This document shows, piece by piece, positions 17,915-27,915 of a stretch of 64,000 bases of DNA. This DNA is from Chryseotalea sanaruensis (GTDB taxonomy: Bacteria > Bacteroidota > Bacteroidia > Cytophagales > Cyclobacteriaceae): NCBI RefSeq assembly GCF_003990915.1, contig NZ_BHXQ01000003.1, forward strand, positions 310,001 through 374,000, written 5' to 3'. A model generated the notes under the pieces. It was not told where the DNA came from. It did not search any database and saw only the letters and a list, made by a program, of their open reading frames with translations. Both the position numbers and the translations under genes were made by a program. Each line of letters begins with the position of its first letter. The first letter of the stretch is position 1.

Positions 17915-20083
17915 CTACTCCTTTATTCCCGCTAAATCCAGAATGAAAGCATACTCTTGCGCTTGCTCTTCATATACTTTAAAGCGACCGCTCGCTCCAC
18001 CATGTCCTGTTTCCATGTTAGTGCGCAAAAGCAGCGTGTTATTGTCGGTCTTCATTTCGCGTAACTTAGCCACCCATTTAGCTGGCTCCCAGTATTGCAC
18101 TTGTGAGTCGTGTAAACCTGTTGTAACAAGCATATTGGGATAGTCTTGTGCCTTTACCTGATCATATGGCGAATATTCAAGCATGTACATATATGATTCT
18201 ACATCATCCGGATTTCCCCACTCATCCCACTCACCCGAAGTTAGCGGAATAGTTTCGTCCATCATGGTGCTTACCACATCTACAAAAGGAACTTCTGCAA
18301 TAACACCTTTATATAAATCAGGGCGCATGTTTACTATAGCACCCATTAATAAACCGCCTGCACTACCACCATTGGCAAACATTTTATCTGTACTTGAATA
18401 TTTTTCTGCAATCAAATGTTCTGTACAGTCAATAAAATCGGTGAAAGTATTTTTCTTTTTAAACATCTTACCATCTTCATACCACTGGCGACCCATTTCT
18501 TGTCCGCCACGTATGTGAGCAATAGCATACACAAACCCACGATCTAATAAACTTAAACGGGTACTCGAAAAAGTTGGGTCAGTACTTGAACCATAAGAAC
18601 CATAGGCATAAATCAAACAAGGATTTTTACCATCTTTCTTAAGTCCTTTTTTATATACAACTGACATCGGTATCTGTGTGCCATCATCAGCGGTAGCCCA
18701 TATCCGTTCAGTTACATAATTGGCAGGATCGTAACCACCCACCACTTCATTCTGCTTCAATAAAGTAGCTTGCTTAGTTTTCATATTGTAGTCGTAGGTA
18801 GAAAACGGTGTTGTCATAGAAGTATAACCATACCTGAATAGATCAGTATCAAAATCGCGGTTAACCGATGAGTAAACTGTGTAGGCTGTCTCACCAAAAT
18901 TCAAATAATGGCTGTTGTCTGTCCGTTGATCAATTATGCGGATTAAGGTGCTTGCTTTTGCACGCTCACTTAAAACCAGATAGTCCTTAAACACATCAAT
19001 ACCTTCAAGCAAAGTGTCAGTGCGATGTGCTATTTTTTCTTTCCAATTGTTTTTATCAGTTTTCACTTCAGGAGTTTCCATTAAGCGAAAATTGAGCGCA
19101 TTATCATTGGTAACCACAAAGAATTTATCCTGAAAATGATCGATTGAATATTTGTGATTTTTTTCGCGCGGTGTAAATTCCCTGAATTTACCATCAGGTT
19201 TATTCGCTTCCAGAATCTGATAGCTATCTGTAGTGGTGCTGTTTGAATAAATAACAATATACTTCTTCGACTTTCCTTTATACACACCGATGTAATAGGT
19301 GTCATCTGTTTCTTCAAATACACTTACATCTTTAGACGGATCAGAACCAAGAGTATGTTTCATAATCCAGCGAGAGCGTAGGGTAACGGAATCCTTACGG
19401 GTATAAAAAAGTGTCTTATTATCATTAGCCCATACTGCGTAACCTTCAGTATTCAGAACGGGTTGACCAATGATCTTCCCTGAGCGTAAATCTTTTACAT
19501 ATACGGTATAACGTCTGCGACTTACTGAGTCTTCGGCAAACACAAGCAAGTTATTGTCTTCACTTACGCTAACACCACTAATCTGATAGTAAGCATGGCC
19601 TTTGGCCATATCATTGACATTCAAAAGCACTTCTTCCTGAGCTTCTAGTGACCCTTTTTTACGACAGTAGATAGGATATTCCTGCCCTTGCTCGTAGCGA
19701 TTGTAATACCAATAACCATTGCTTTTATAAGGAACAGACTCATCATTTTGCTTGATTCGTCCAACCATCTCATCATAAAGCTTCTTTTGTAAAGCCTCTG
19801 TGTGGCTGGTTTTAGCTTTCAGATAATCGTTTTCAGCGGTGAGGTAAGTCAACACCTTTTGTGTCTGTTCATCCTTCTCTACTGCGTTTTTCTGCTCATC
19901 ACTCAGACGCATCCAGAAATAGTTATCTACTCGCTTATGTCCATTTGAAGTAACTTCAAATGGTTGTTTCTCGGCCACTGGTGTGGGGATGTCTTCTGTC
20001 TTCTTTTCGCTGTTACTGCTGCAGGCCGTGGCAACTACAATGAGTGCCAGGGCTGCATACATTTCAATAGAGGATAAATGCAT
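17915..20083 (-). CDS. ptrB: Oligopeptidase B / prolyl oligopeptidase family serine peptidase (S9), lipoprotein
   Basis: The 722-residue protein has a lipobox at VATAC (Cys21), so it is envelope-anchored rather than cytoplasmic as in enterobacterial PtrB. An N-terminal seven-bladed propeller is followed by an alpha/beta-hydrolase domain. The catalytic triad is visible: Ser574 in NGGSAGG, Asp659 in GLHDSQV and His694 in TGHGGASGR. The PF(E)VTSNGHKRVDNYFWMRL opening and the MDETIPLTSGEWDEWGNP loop are typical of oligopeptidase B, which cleaves short peptides after basic residues. It probably degrades peptides in the periplasm. It is a monocistronic minus-strand gene, with 59 bases between it and the upstream adhesin. 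Confidence 0.93.
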   Translation of the reverse strand: MHLSSIEMYAALALIVVATACSSNSEKKTEDIPTPVAEKQPFEVTSNGHKRVDNYFWMRLSDEQKNAVEKDEQTQKVLTYLTAENDYLKAKTSHTEALQKKLYDEMVGRIKQNDESVPYKSNGYWYYNRYEQGQEYPIYCRKKGSLEAQEEVLLNVNDMAKGHAYYQISGVSVSEDNNLLVFAEDSVSRRRYTVYVKDLRSGKIIGQPVLNTEGYAVWANDNKTLFYTRKDSVTLRSRWIMKHTLGSDPSKDVSVFEETDDTYYIGVYKGKSKKYIVIYSNSTTTDSYQILEANKPDGKFREFTPREKNHKYSIDHFQDKFFVVTNDNALNFRLMETPEVKTDKNNWKEKIAHRTDTLLEGIDVFKDYLVLSERAKASTLIRIIDQRTDNSHYLNFGETAYTVYSSVNRDFDTDLFRYGYTSMTTPFSTYDYNMKTKQATLLKQNEVVGGYDPANYVTERIWATADDGTQIPMSVVYKKGLKKDGKNPCLIYAYGSYGSSTDPTFSSTRLSLLDRGFVYAIAHIRGGQEMGRQWYEDGKMFKKKNTFTDFIDCTEHLIAEKYSSTDKMFANGGSAGGLLMGAIVNMRPDLYKGVIAEVPFVDVVSTMMDETIPLTSGEWDEWGNPDDVESYMYMLEYSPYDQVKAQDYPNMLVTTGLHDSQVQYWEPAKWVAKLREMKTDNNTLLLRTNMETGHGGASGRFKVYEEQAQEYAFILDLAGIKE

Positions 20084-20142
20084 ATAAGGTTATTTATGCT
20101 ACAATCTAAAGAGGAGAAAGGAAAAGAGAAAGAAGAATTACA

Positions 20143-23100
20143 TTAACGTTTAAGGTATAAATAGCCACTTTTGCCTGAACGTCCGGAATTGAACTCTATT
20201 TTGTAAAAGTAGGTACCTGTTGGCAGCTCTTTTCCTGAATTGCTCAGTCCCCTGAAAACCTTTTGGTCATTATCGTAATCAGCAACGCTGAATACTTCAT
20301 CGCCCCAACGGTTATAAACGGTTACTTTATTCTTTGATGTCTCCGGCAAACTGTTAATATACTGAATAATGAATGTATCATTTAATCCATCGTCATTTGG
20401 CGAAAGGGCATTGTAAATCTCGACATCACCTACTACCTCAATCTCTAATTGTTGCTGCGTGCAACTACCCTCCTCGTCACATACCTGTATAATTAGTCTG
20501 TCTATGCCTGTAAAACTTACATTCACGTAATCTATCTGAAGGTTACCATTTTCAATGCTAGCCAAGGCACCGCTCTCTGGCTGTGAAATAATTTGCAGTG
20601 TACTTAGATCGAGATTATCATCCGGATCGGTAAGTAAGGAAAGCAGATTAAAAGTTAAGACACTGCCAACTTGTGTTGACAAAGGAGTAGTATCAATAGC
20701 AGGGGGTTGATTGTTACAGTTTCGAAGTGTAGTCACGACCGGCTCGGAAAGAGGGCTAGTACAGGTATTTGCATCTGTAATACTTACAGTAAATGATCCT
20801 GCTGTGTTTACATCTATGCTTTGCGTTGTTGCTCCAGTTGACCATAAGTAGCTGGCAGCCATAGGAGCATTTAATGTTAACGTTTCTCCATCGCAAAAAT
20901 CAGCACTCCCTGAGAATTGAATTATCGGTTGAGCTGGTATCGAATTAATGGTGGCTGTAACAGGTACGCGTACACTTTCACAAATTCCATTAAGAAGTGA
21001 CACATAATATATTGTACTTGATGTAAGAAGCGGTGTAGTGAAGGTAGTTGCAGTTTGTCCTGCCAAAGCAGTACCCCCAGTCTCATTCTCATACCATCTG
21101 TAATCACCATCCAATCCTCCGGACGCTGATAATAAAAGTGAAGATGTTCCACAAGCTGCCGCATCAACCACTACCGGTAAGGCAGGTGTATTCACAATCT
21201 CTGCTACCACTGGTGTTCTGGCACTTTCGCAAGTGCCGGTGTTAACCGATACATAGTACGTTGTAGAAGTGTTTAATGCTGGTGTTGTATAACTGTCATT
21301 ATTTTCTCCGGTTAAAGCAGTTCCGCCTGAAGACGTTGTGTACCACCTGTATTGCCCATTGGTGCCACCAGTCGCTGTAAGAACAAGTGAACCATTATCA
21401 CATACTGATTCACCTGTGGTGACAGGAGCATCTGGAACTTCTATAACAGTGGCCGTTACCGATACTCTGCTACTTTCACATACGCCATCATTGATCACTG
21501 CGTAATAGGTAGCATCATTAGTTAATGCAGGTATTGATAGTGTGCTATTAACTGCACCGGCAATAGCAACTCCACCACTGGCTACATCGTACCACCTGTA
21601 TTCACCATCAACAGCACCTGAAGCAGTAAGTACGGCAAGACTTCCTTCGCATACTGTAACTCCACTAACTGCGGGCGATACAGGAATACCAACCACCTGT
21701 ACTTGCCTTGTTTCAAAGTATGAACAGGAAGAGACTGCATCTACATAAGTATATTGTAGTAAATGCTGACCAATACCAGCGTTTGCAGAATTGAAGGAAC
21801 CACCAGTGACACCTGCACCTGTAAATGTTCCTCCCGTTGGTGTAGTTTGTGTCTGCAGATCACTTATCTCTCCTTCGCAATAGAGTGAGGGGAATTGAAA
21901 ATCGAAAGTCGGTTCTTGTGTTATGGTTAAGGTTGTACCGGTTGAAAATAATGCACATCCTCCGGAAGCACCGGTAATTCTAACCTGGTAATTGCCTGTT
22001 TCCTGAGCCTGATAGGTTGAGCTAGTAGCACCAGGAATAGGTTGTATGTCTTTGAACCATTGTAAATTATAACCCAACTGCGATGTGCTTAACGTTATCG
22101 GTGTTCCACAACTGCTTACTTGTCCATCTACAACTGTAAATGTTGGCTGTACGGAAGTAACGATTTGCAGGTCTGCTCCATTATCGGCACTAAGTTCGTT
22201 GGGATTACTTGCACGCACACGCAAGCGATAACCCACACCTTCTGTTAAACTTGCGGGAAGATTTGATGTAATGAAACCGGTGCTGTTGGTTGTACTTTGT
22301 GTTCCTAATATCAATGGTGTTGCAAAACTTCCACTGATGTCTGATAGCTCAACCGACAACACATTGCCGGCATTTAATACACCTGTAAAAACGTACGGCA
22401 CATCAACCTGTTGTGAAGGACAAAAAGTAATCGCATCAAAACCCCCGATGGCCAAACCACTTGTGGGTAAAGTTGTAAAGAATCCGCGTAGTGGCTCTGA
22501 AGTATACACAGGTTGTGAGAAACCATTGTATTCGTAAATGGCTACATGATAAGTAGTGCCTGGAGCCAGGTTAGTAATGGTAGCTGTTGTGTTAGTGCCA
22601 CGTAGAATGAGTCTGTGATCCACAGCCAATACTCCTGCTGATGAATAGTTAGTGCTCGCAGTACCATGTGTACTCAGGTTGGTTGGCAAAAACGTTACTG
22701 GCTGATTCGGGCGGAGTACCACTATGCGACCATTGCCGTTGCCGATTGTCCAACTTAGGTTGATGGAGTTACTGCCTATAGAATTATAGAGCAAAGAAAA
22801 AGTAGGAATAGTCGGAGTGGCTGATGTTTCAACCATTTGATTGATGTAGGATGTGATCAGGTACCGCTCATTGCCTGCTGCTCCATCTAATTCAAAAACA
22901 GCTACCCCATATGATTCGTTAGGCTCCAGACCGGTAATATTAAGTGAAGAACCTGTTGTTAGCGTTGTCACAAAATTTCCACTACCTATTTCTGAACCAA
23001 GACCAAATGCTGCGGGTGTGTAGGTTGTCAGGTCGGTGGGAACAGCATCTACCAATCCGCCCTTGCGTAAAACAATCAAACGTCTGGTACCATTACCTAC

Positions 23101-26100
23101 ACTAAAACTCAGCGTAAATCGATCGCCATTTACACTTCCCACATTTAAATTTTTTGGAGCCACAGAAGGACGTGGTGCAGTAGTGAAGGAGGTGCGTCCG
23201 ACAACACTCGTTAAGTACACTTTCCCATTGGAGAAACCATTGTACTCAAATGCTGCAAAATGATAGGTGGTACCCGGTTGCAGGTTGTTCAGTATAAAAT
23301 TATCGCCAGCGCCATCGTATACTCCATAGTTTCCACTTCCCAAGTCTGCACCCAAGAAGTTATTAGTGTTATAATCCGTCAAATTATTTGGCACAAAATC
23401 AACTGCTGAACCCGCCTTAGCTACGATTAACCGCCCTGTTCCGCTTCCGTTGGTCCACGTTACCTGCATACTGTTGCCAATAATATTATTAGCAAAAAAG
23501 TTTGAGGTAGTCACTACAGGGCCTGAGAGTGTGGTACTGCTGGCTGTTGCAGCTGTAGCTGACAACTGATAGAATGCACTGGCGCCACTGCCATTATACT
23601 CTACAATTGCAAAATGATAAGTGGTAGAGGGTTGTAAATTACCAATATTAAAAACTGCACTAGTAGTTGCTGCTACTACAAAATTTCCTCCTCCCAAATC
23701 TGAACCGCTTCCGAAGTTGCTGCTAGCTGTGTAGCCGGTAAAATCTATAGGCCAGGCATCCACTGCACTATTAGCTTTTACAATCAACATGCGTGATAGT
23801 CCGTCACCCCGCGTACAACTTAAAGAAATTGAGTTACCATTGATATTGCTAAAGGAGAGATTGGAGGCAGGCACAATGGGCTTGGCTCCTACGTTAACTA
23901 TCCCAGTCAGTGGATCACTTGTTCGGTACACTGGTTGCGAACCTCCGTTGTATTCTATCACAGCCACATGATACTCACCTGGTGGGATGGAGGATACTGA
24001 TACCGAAGTACCCGTGCCATCATAAACAATTTTAGCTGAGCCCAAACTAGGCGCACTCGTATAATTAAAATTAGCATTGTAATTTATCAGATTGGCAGGC
24101 ATATCCTGCACAGCTTGACCCTCGCGTATAAGTACAATACGTGCATTCCCGTTTCCATTTTCCCAATTCACCGTCATGGTATTAGCGGTGATGTTTGAGA
24201 ATGAAATATTGGTTGCCTGTAAAGTTGGTGCAGACAGTGTGCTCTGACTTCCGGTAAGGGCATCAGCACTATTCATATAAATACGTTCGGTGCCCGTACC
24301 ATTTGTTTCTATGATTGCAAAATGATAGGTCTGCCCAATAGCCAGATTACCAATGAATGTTGATGAATTGCCTGTTACTTGCGCATCGTTTTCTATCACA
24401 TAATTACCATTGCCTAAATGCGCAGCTGCATTACCAAAATTTGGATTGGCAGTATAGGTTGTAAAGTCTGTTGGAAAAACATCAACGGGAGCGCCTTCTT
24501 TAGCGATAACGATTCGACCAAATCCATTTCCTGTAGTATAGCTAAGCGACATACGATCGCCCTGCATGCCTGAAAATGTGAGATTGGTTGGAGCAACGGT
24601 AGGCAATCCAAGGGTAGTAAAAGAACCAATACCCGGATCAACCTGCTTATATACAGGTGCAGTAGAACCATTATATTCAAAAACAGCAAAATGATATGTG
24701 GTATTTGGTTGCAAGGCTTGAACGGTGAAGCCAGTCCCAGTACCCTCATACAAAATTTTGGAAGTACCCAATGACTGCGCCACACCAAAATTTGCACTTG
24801 CAGAATAATTCACCAGGTTAACAGGCATATCTGTTACGGGCGATCCGGCTCTGGCCAGTACGAGGCGACTGGTACCATTGCCTGCTGTAAACGCTATTGT
24901 TGCATTGTGTCCTGAAATATTGGTAAATAACAGACCACTTGCAGAAGTGCCAGGCGGTGAAAGTGTAGACCCTTGCCCGGTTAGCACAAGTGTAGACAAA
25001 GTCTGATAAACAGTATTAGTAGCAGCACCATTATATTCAAATACTGAAATATGGTAAGTAGTAGCAGGGGTAAGCCCTGTTATGGTTAATGAACTGCTCG
25101 TCATATCACCTACCACAAATGTATTGTTGCCTAAGTTATCACCAAGACCAAAAGCAGCATTTGCATTGTAGTCTATACCATCTACTGGTGTCCAAAGTAC
25201 CGCCTCGTCCTGTCTGGCTACCACCAGACGATTGGTTCCGTTACCACGTGTAAGACTAATCGTAAAACGGTCGCCCTGAAAAGATGAGGTAGTAAAATTA
25301 GTACTGCCTACAGTAGGTGCACCACTAGTGGTAAACGAACCCACAAGCGCATTACTTACATCAAACACAGGTGTAGATGGGCCATTGGCCTCGACTACTT
25401 TATAAAAGTACTGTGTGTTAGGTTGCAAGTTTATTATGTTCACCGTATTACTTGTGTTAAAATAAACCACCCTCCCATTAGTGCCCACAGTCGAGCCAGA
25501 ACCGAAAGAGGCATTGGCTGAGTAGTTAGTATAGTTTACAGGGTTATCGGGTGAAGAGCCTGATTGTAAAATTACCAATGAACGCATACCGTTACCGCGC
25601 GTCCAGGTAAGTGAAGCCGTGTTACCTGTTGTAGTAGCAACTAAATCTGTTGAGCCTATTGTGGGCGGGGATAATGTAGTACCACTCCCTGATAGCACAC
25701 CAGTTGTATTATACTGTGTAGAAAACGTTGTGCCATTAAACTCATACATCCTTAAAAAATAGGTGGTACCAAACACAAGACCATTTATAGTAACGTTGGT
25801 ACCTGTACCCTCATACACAACAAAGTTCCCGGCTCCAATAGAATTACCTGAACCAAACGTAGCATCGGCATCATAATCAGTTCCATCAGCCGGCACTCCT
25901 GCTCCATTAAATGTTGCACTCAAGCTTGCTACAACTAAAATTTTTCCTCCGTTGCCCCGTGTCCAGTTAGCTCGAAAGCGACTACCATCTAAATTACTAA
26001 CTGTAAAATTAGTAGCTGCCACAGAAGGAGTTCCTTCGGTAGTAAATGATCCTGTCAATGATGAGGTTAAATCATAAACTGGTGCCACTGATCCATTGCT

Positions 26101-26802
26101 TTCCACTACTTTATAAAAGTAGGTTGTGTTGGGTTGAAGGCTGGTAATGTTAACGGTATTATTAGTATTGAAATAAACCACCCGGCCGCTACCCAACGCA
26201 GAACCTGATCCGAAATTTGAACTGGCTGAATAGTTTGTATAATCTACTGGGTTGTCAGGTGCACTACCTTCTTGCAAAATAATAAGAACACGAGAACCGT
26301 TGCCACGAGTCCATGTAAGTGAAGTTGAATTGCCTGCAGGTGTGGCAACCATTGCTGTAGAACCATTTGTAGGCTTTGATACTGTGTTACCACTGCCTGA
26401 CAATAATAAGGTAGTGTAAAGAGTGCCTGCTCCAGTTCCGTTAAATTCAATTATCCTAAAATAATAAGTTGTGTTTTGTACAAGTCCTGTAACAGTAACA
26501 TTTGTAGCAACTCCCTTATATACAACAAAATTGTTTGTGCCTACCTGATTGCCAATTCCAAATTGAGCATTTTCTGTATAATCAGTTCCATCTACAGGAG
26601 TTCCTTCATCATTAAAGGTAGGGCTCTCACTCGCTATTACTATTACCTGACTTCCATTACCACGTGTCCAGTTAACACGTAACCTATTACCATCGTTATT
26701 GCTGACAGAAAAATTAGTAGCCCCGGTAGTCGGTGCCTGTGCAAAAAGTAAATCTGCTGTAAAATATATAACGATAAAAAAGAATAATATTAATAAACGC
26801 AT
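20143..26802 (-). CDS. Giant T9SS type-B surface adhesin with about twelve FN3-like modules
   Basis: About 2219 residues from the Met at 26802 (MRLLILFFFIVIYFTADLLFAQ signal peptide); the upstream Met at 26835 precedes a non-signal stretch. About twelve FN3-like modules of roughly 110 residues each carry a WTRGNG-type strand, an FGxGxxLG loop and an LQPNTTYHFAVxEYNG strand. Modules 1-2 and 3-4 are near duplicates as pairs. A beta-sandwich region follows, then three CHU_C/Ig-like repeats (YRWYdxxxGGtaL, each ending CES-R), a fourth Ig-like unit and a cadherin-like unit. The C-terminal NALSPNDDGLNDTFII to KSGYLYLKR is the gliding-type T9SS type-B sorting domain. An exported adhesin or gliding-related surface protein is likely. 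It lies 60 bases after a PorP/SprF gene. Confidence 0.92.
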   Translation of the reverse strand: MRLLILFFFIVIYFTADLLFAQAPTTGATNFSVSNNDGNRLRVNWTRGNGSQVIVIASESPTFNDEGTPVDGTDYTENAQFGIGNQVGTNNFVVYKGVATNVTVTGLVQNTTYYFRIIEFNGTGAGTLYTTLLLSGSGNTVSKPTNGSTAMVATPAGNSTSLTWTRGNGSRVLIILQEGSAPDNPVDYTNYSASSNFGSGSALGSGRVVYFNTNNTVNITSLQPNTTYFYKVVESNGSVAPVYDLTSSLTGSFTTEGTPSVAATNFTVSNLDGSRFRANWTRGNGGKILVVASLSATFNGAGVPADGTDYDADATFGSGNSIGAGNFVVYEGTGTNVTINGLVFGTTYFLRMYEFNGTTFSTQYNTTGVLSGSGTTLSPPTIGSTDLVATTTGNTASLTWTRGNGMRSLVILQSGSSPDNPVNYTNYSANASFGSGSTVGTNGRVVYFNTSNTVNIINLQPNTQYFYKVVEANGPSTPVFDVSNALVGSFTTSGAPTVGSTNFTTSSFQGDRFTISLTRGNGTNRLVVARQDEAVLWTPVDGIDYNANAAFGLGDNLGNNTFVVGDMTSSSLTITGLTPATTYHISVFEYNGAATNTVYQTLSTLVLTGQGSTLSPPGTSASGLLFTNISGHNATIAFTAGNGTSRLVLARAGSPVTDMPVNLVNYSASANFGVAQSLGTSKILYEGTGTGFTVQALQPNTTYHFAVFEYNGSTAPVYKQVDPGIGSFTTLGLPTVAPTNLTFSGMQGDRMSLSYTTGNGFGRIVIAKEGAPVDVFPTDFTTYTANPNFGNAAAHLGNGNYVIENDAQVTGNSSTFIGNLAIGQTYHFAIIETNGTGTERIYMNSADALTGSQSTLSAPTLQATNISFSNITANTMTVNWENGNGNARIVLIREGQAVQDMPANLINYNANFNYTSAPSLGSAKIVYDGTGTSVSVSSIPPGEYHVAVIEYNGGSQPVYRTSDPLTGIVNVGAKPIVPASNLSFSNINGNSISLSCTRGDGLSRMLIVKANSAVDAWPIDFTGYTASSNFGSGSDLGGGNFVVAATTSAVFNIGNLQPSTTYHFAIVEYNGSGASAFYQLSATAATASSTTLSGPVVTTSNFFANNIIGNSMQVTWTNGSGTGRLIVAKAGSAVDFVPNNLTDYNTNNFLGADLGSGNYGVYDGAGDNFILNNLQPGTTYHFAAFEYNGFSNGKVYLTSVVGRTSFTTAPRPSVAPKNLNVGSVNGDRFTLSFSVGNGTRRLIVLRKGGLVDAVPTDLTTYTPAAFGLGSEIGSGNFVTTLTTGSSLNITGLEPNESYGVAVFELDGAAGNERYLITSYINQMVETSATPTIPTFSLLYNSIGSNSINLSWTIGNGNGRIVVLRPNQPVTFLPTNLSTHGTASTNYSSAGVLAVDHRLILRGTNTTATITNLAPGTTYHVAIYEYNGFSQPVYTSEPLRGFFTTLPTSGLAIGGFDAITFCPSQQVDVPYVFTGVLNAGNVLSVELSDISGSFATPLILGTQSTTNSTGFITSNLPASLTEGVGYRLRVRASNPNELSADNGADLQIVTSVQPTFTVVDGQVSSCGTPITLSTSQLGYNLQWFKDIQPIPGATSSTYQAQETGNYQVRITGASGGCALFSTGTTLTITQEPTFDFQFPSLYCEGEISDLQTQTTPTGGTFTGAGVTGGSFNSANAGIGQHLLQYTYVDAVSSCSYFETRQVQVVGIPVSPAVSGVTVCEGSLAVLTASGAVDGEYRWYDVASGGVAIAGAVNSTLSIPALTNDATYYAVINDGVCESSRVSVTATVIEVPDAPVTTGESVCDNGSLVLTATGGTNGQYRWYTTSSGGTALTGENNDSYTTPALNTSTTYYVSVNTGTCESARTPVVAEIVNTPALPVVVDAAACGTSSLLLSASGGLDGDYRWYENETGGTALAGQTATTFTTPLLTSSTIYYVSLLNGICESVRVPVTATINSIPAQPIIQFSGSADFCDGETLTLNAPMAASYLWSTGATTQSIDVNTAGSFTVSITDANTCTSPLSEPVVTTLRNCNNQPPAIDTTPLSTQVGSVLTFNLLSLLTDPDDNLDLSTLQIISQPESGALASIENGNLQIDYVNVSFTGIDRLIIQVCDEEGSCTQQQLEIEVVGDVEIYNALSPNDDGLNDTFIIQYINSLPETSKNKVTVYNRWGDEVFSVADYDNDQKVFRGLSNSGKELPTGTYFYKIEFNSGRSGKSGYLYLKR

Positions 26803-26838
26803 GATATGGAATAGTTTAGAGAGGGGTATAAACAATTC

Positions 26839-26854
26839 ATGACATAAATGTCAT
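26839..26854. promoter_or_regulatory. 16-bp palindrome between PorP/SprF and adhesin genes
   Basis: ATGACAT-AA-ATGTCAT is a perfect 7-bp inverted repeat with a 2-base spacer, in the 60-base gap just upstream of the adhesin start on the minus strand. The short spacer suits a protein-binding site better than an RNA hairpin. Function is unknown. Confidence 0.3.
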
Positions 26855-26862
26855 TTACTCAA

Positions 26863-27765
26863 TTAGAAATTACTCAAAGAACGCTCGTGAAAAGAAAGCA
26901 CAGAAAGTAAAACACCAAAAGTAATCTCGTGTGTAGTTACGTTACTACCTACTGATTTATTAGTGGGCAATTCAAAAACATAACCAAAACGATATTGCTC
27001 CTTCAACAGGGTTTGAACCAATAGTCCATACGTATTAAAATTGCGGGTAAACAATCCTGCCGTATGAATACCATTCAGGTTAACATTAAAGGCCAGATCA
27101 ACTGAGGCTGGTGCGCCTTTTACACCACGAAATAATAGTGAAGGCTTTAACCGTATTTTGCTGGTTAAATAATGCACATACGATCCTGCCAGATAATAAT
27201 GTTGATTGTATAACTCAAACTCCTGACCTCCATTTTCAAATTTGGATGGCATCAATCGTGGAACTGAAAGCCCAATAAAATATTTTTCACTTTTTAAAAT
27301 TGCTCCTGCGCCAATGTTTACACGCGTACCTCTTTCACCTCCTACAAAAGCATTGTCTCCGGGATCAAAAATATTAAGCTCAGAAAAATCAGTTTGGTAA
27401 TTCTGGATACCGGCCTGCATACCAAAACTCAACATCTGATCTTTAAAGTTGATCTTATATGAAGCCGAAAAATTAGTTTCTGTATTTGATATGTTCCCGA
27501 TTTTGTCTTGAATCACCATTACACCAACACCTAGTTTATTAGCCATGAGTGATGAGTGAGCGCTGACATTAACCGTTGTTGGTTTTCCTTCAAGTCCTAC
27601 CCACTGCGTTCTGTAACCCAGCATGGCATTGAAGTTATTATTCAAGCCTGCATAGGCTGGGTTAATCAACAAAGGATTTAACATGTATTGCGAATAGAGG
27701 GGGTCTTGCTGTGCCTGTAGGCAGTAACTTAACAAGAGAAAGCAGCAGGGGAGCAATTTCTTCAT
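26863..27765 (-). CDS. PorP/SprF-family type IX secretion system membrane protein
   Basis: 300 residues from the Met at 27765, which gives the signal peptide MKKLLPCCFLLLSYCLQAQ. The longer frame from 27864 has no signal. The start of the mature protein, QQDPLYSQYMLNPLLINPAYAG, is the hallmark of the PorP/SprF family, and the rest is an outer-membrane beta-barrel (GYRTQWVGLEGKPTTVNVSA, ending ITFGVLLSVLSF). In Flavobacterium, SprF is needed for surface display of SprB and sits beside it. Pairing with the downstream type-B adhesin on the same strand strongly suggests the same partner relation here. Individual PorP/SprF proteins are usually specific to one exported partner. Confidence 0.93.
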   Translation of the reverse strand: MKKLLPCCFLLLSYCLQAQQDPLYSQYMLNPLLINPAYAGLNNNFNAMLGYRTQWVGLEGKPTTVNVSAHSSLMANKLGVGVMVIQDKIGNISNTETNFSASYKINFKDQMLSFGMQAGIQNYQTDFSELNIFDPGDNAFVGGERGTRVNIGAGAILKSEKYFIGLSVPRLMPSKFENGGQEFELYNQHYYLAGSYVHYLTSKIRLKPSLLFRGVKGAPASVDLAFNVNLNGIHTAGLFTRNFNTYGLLVQTLLKEQYRFGYVFELPTNKSVGSNVTTHEITFGVLLSVLSFHERSLSNF

Positions 27766-27915
27766 ATACCAAAGATCATAATAATTGAGTGAGACAACAT
27801 CACATGAATATGCGATGCAGTTTAACGGACATTTTTGCAAATGGTTTGCAATTGTTAGCACCATTTAGGCACTTAGCGCTTGATTCATGAAAATCAAACG
27901 AGATTACCACCACAT

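Noticed and set aside
18183..18518. 111-codon plus-strand frame inside the oligopeptidase gene
   Set aside because: Antisense to the catalytic domain containing Ser574 and without family features.
24414..24797. 127-codon frame in the adhesin gene
   Set aside because: Alternate-frame reading of the repeated FN3 modules, with low-complexity translation.
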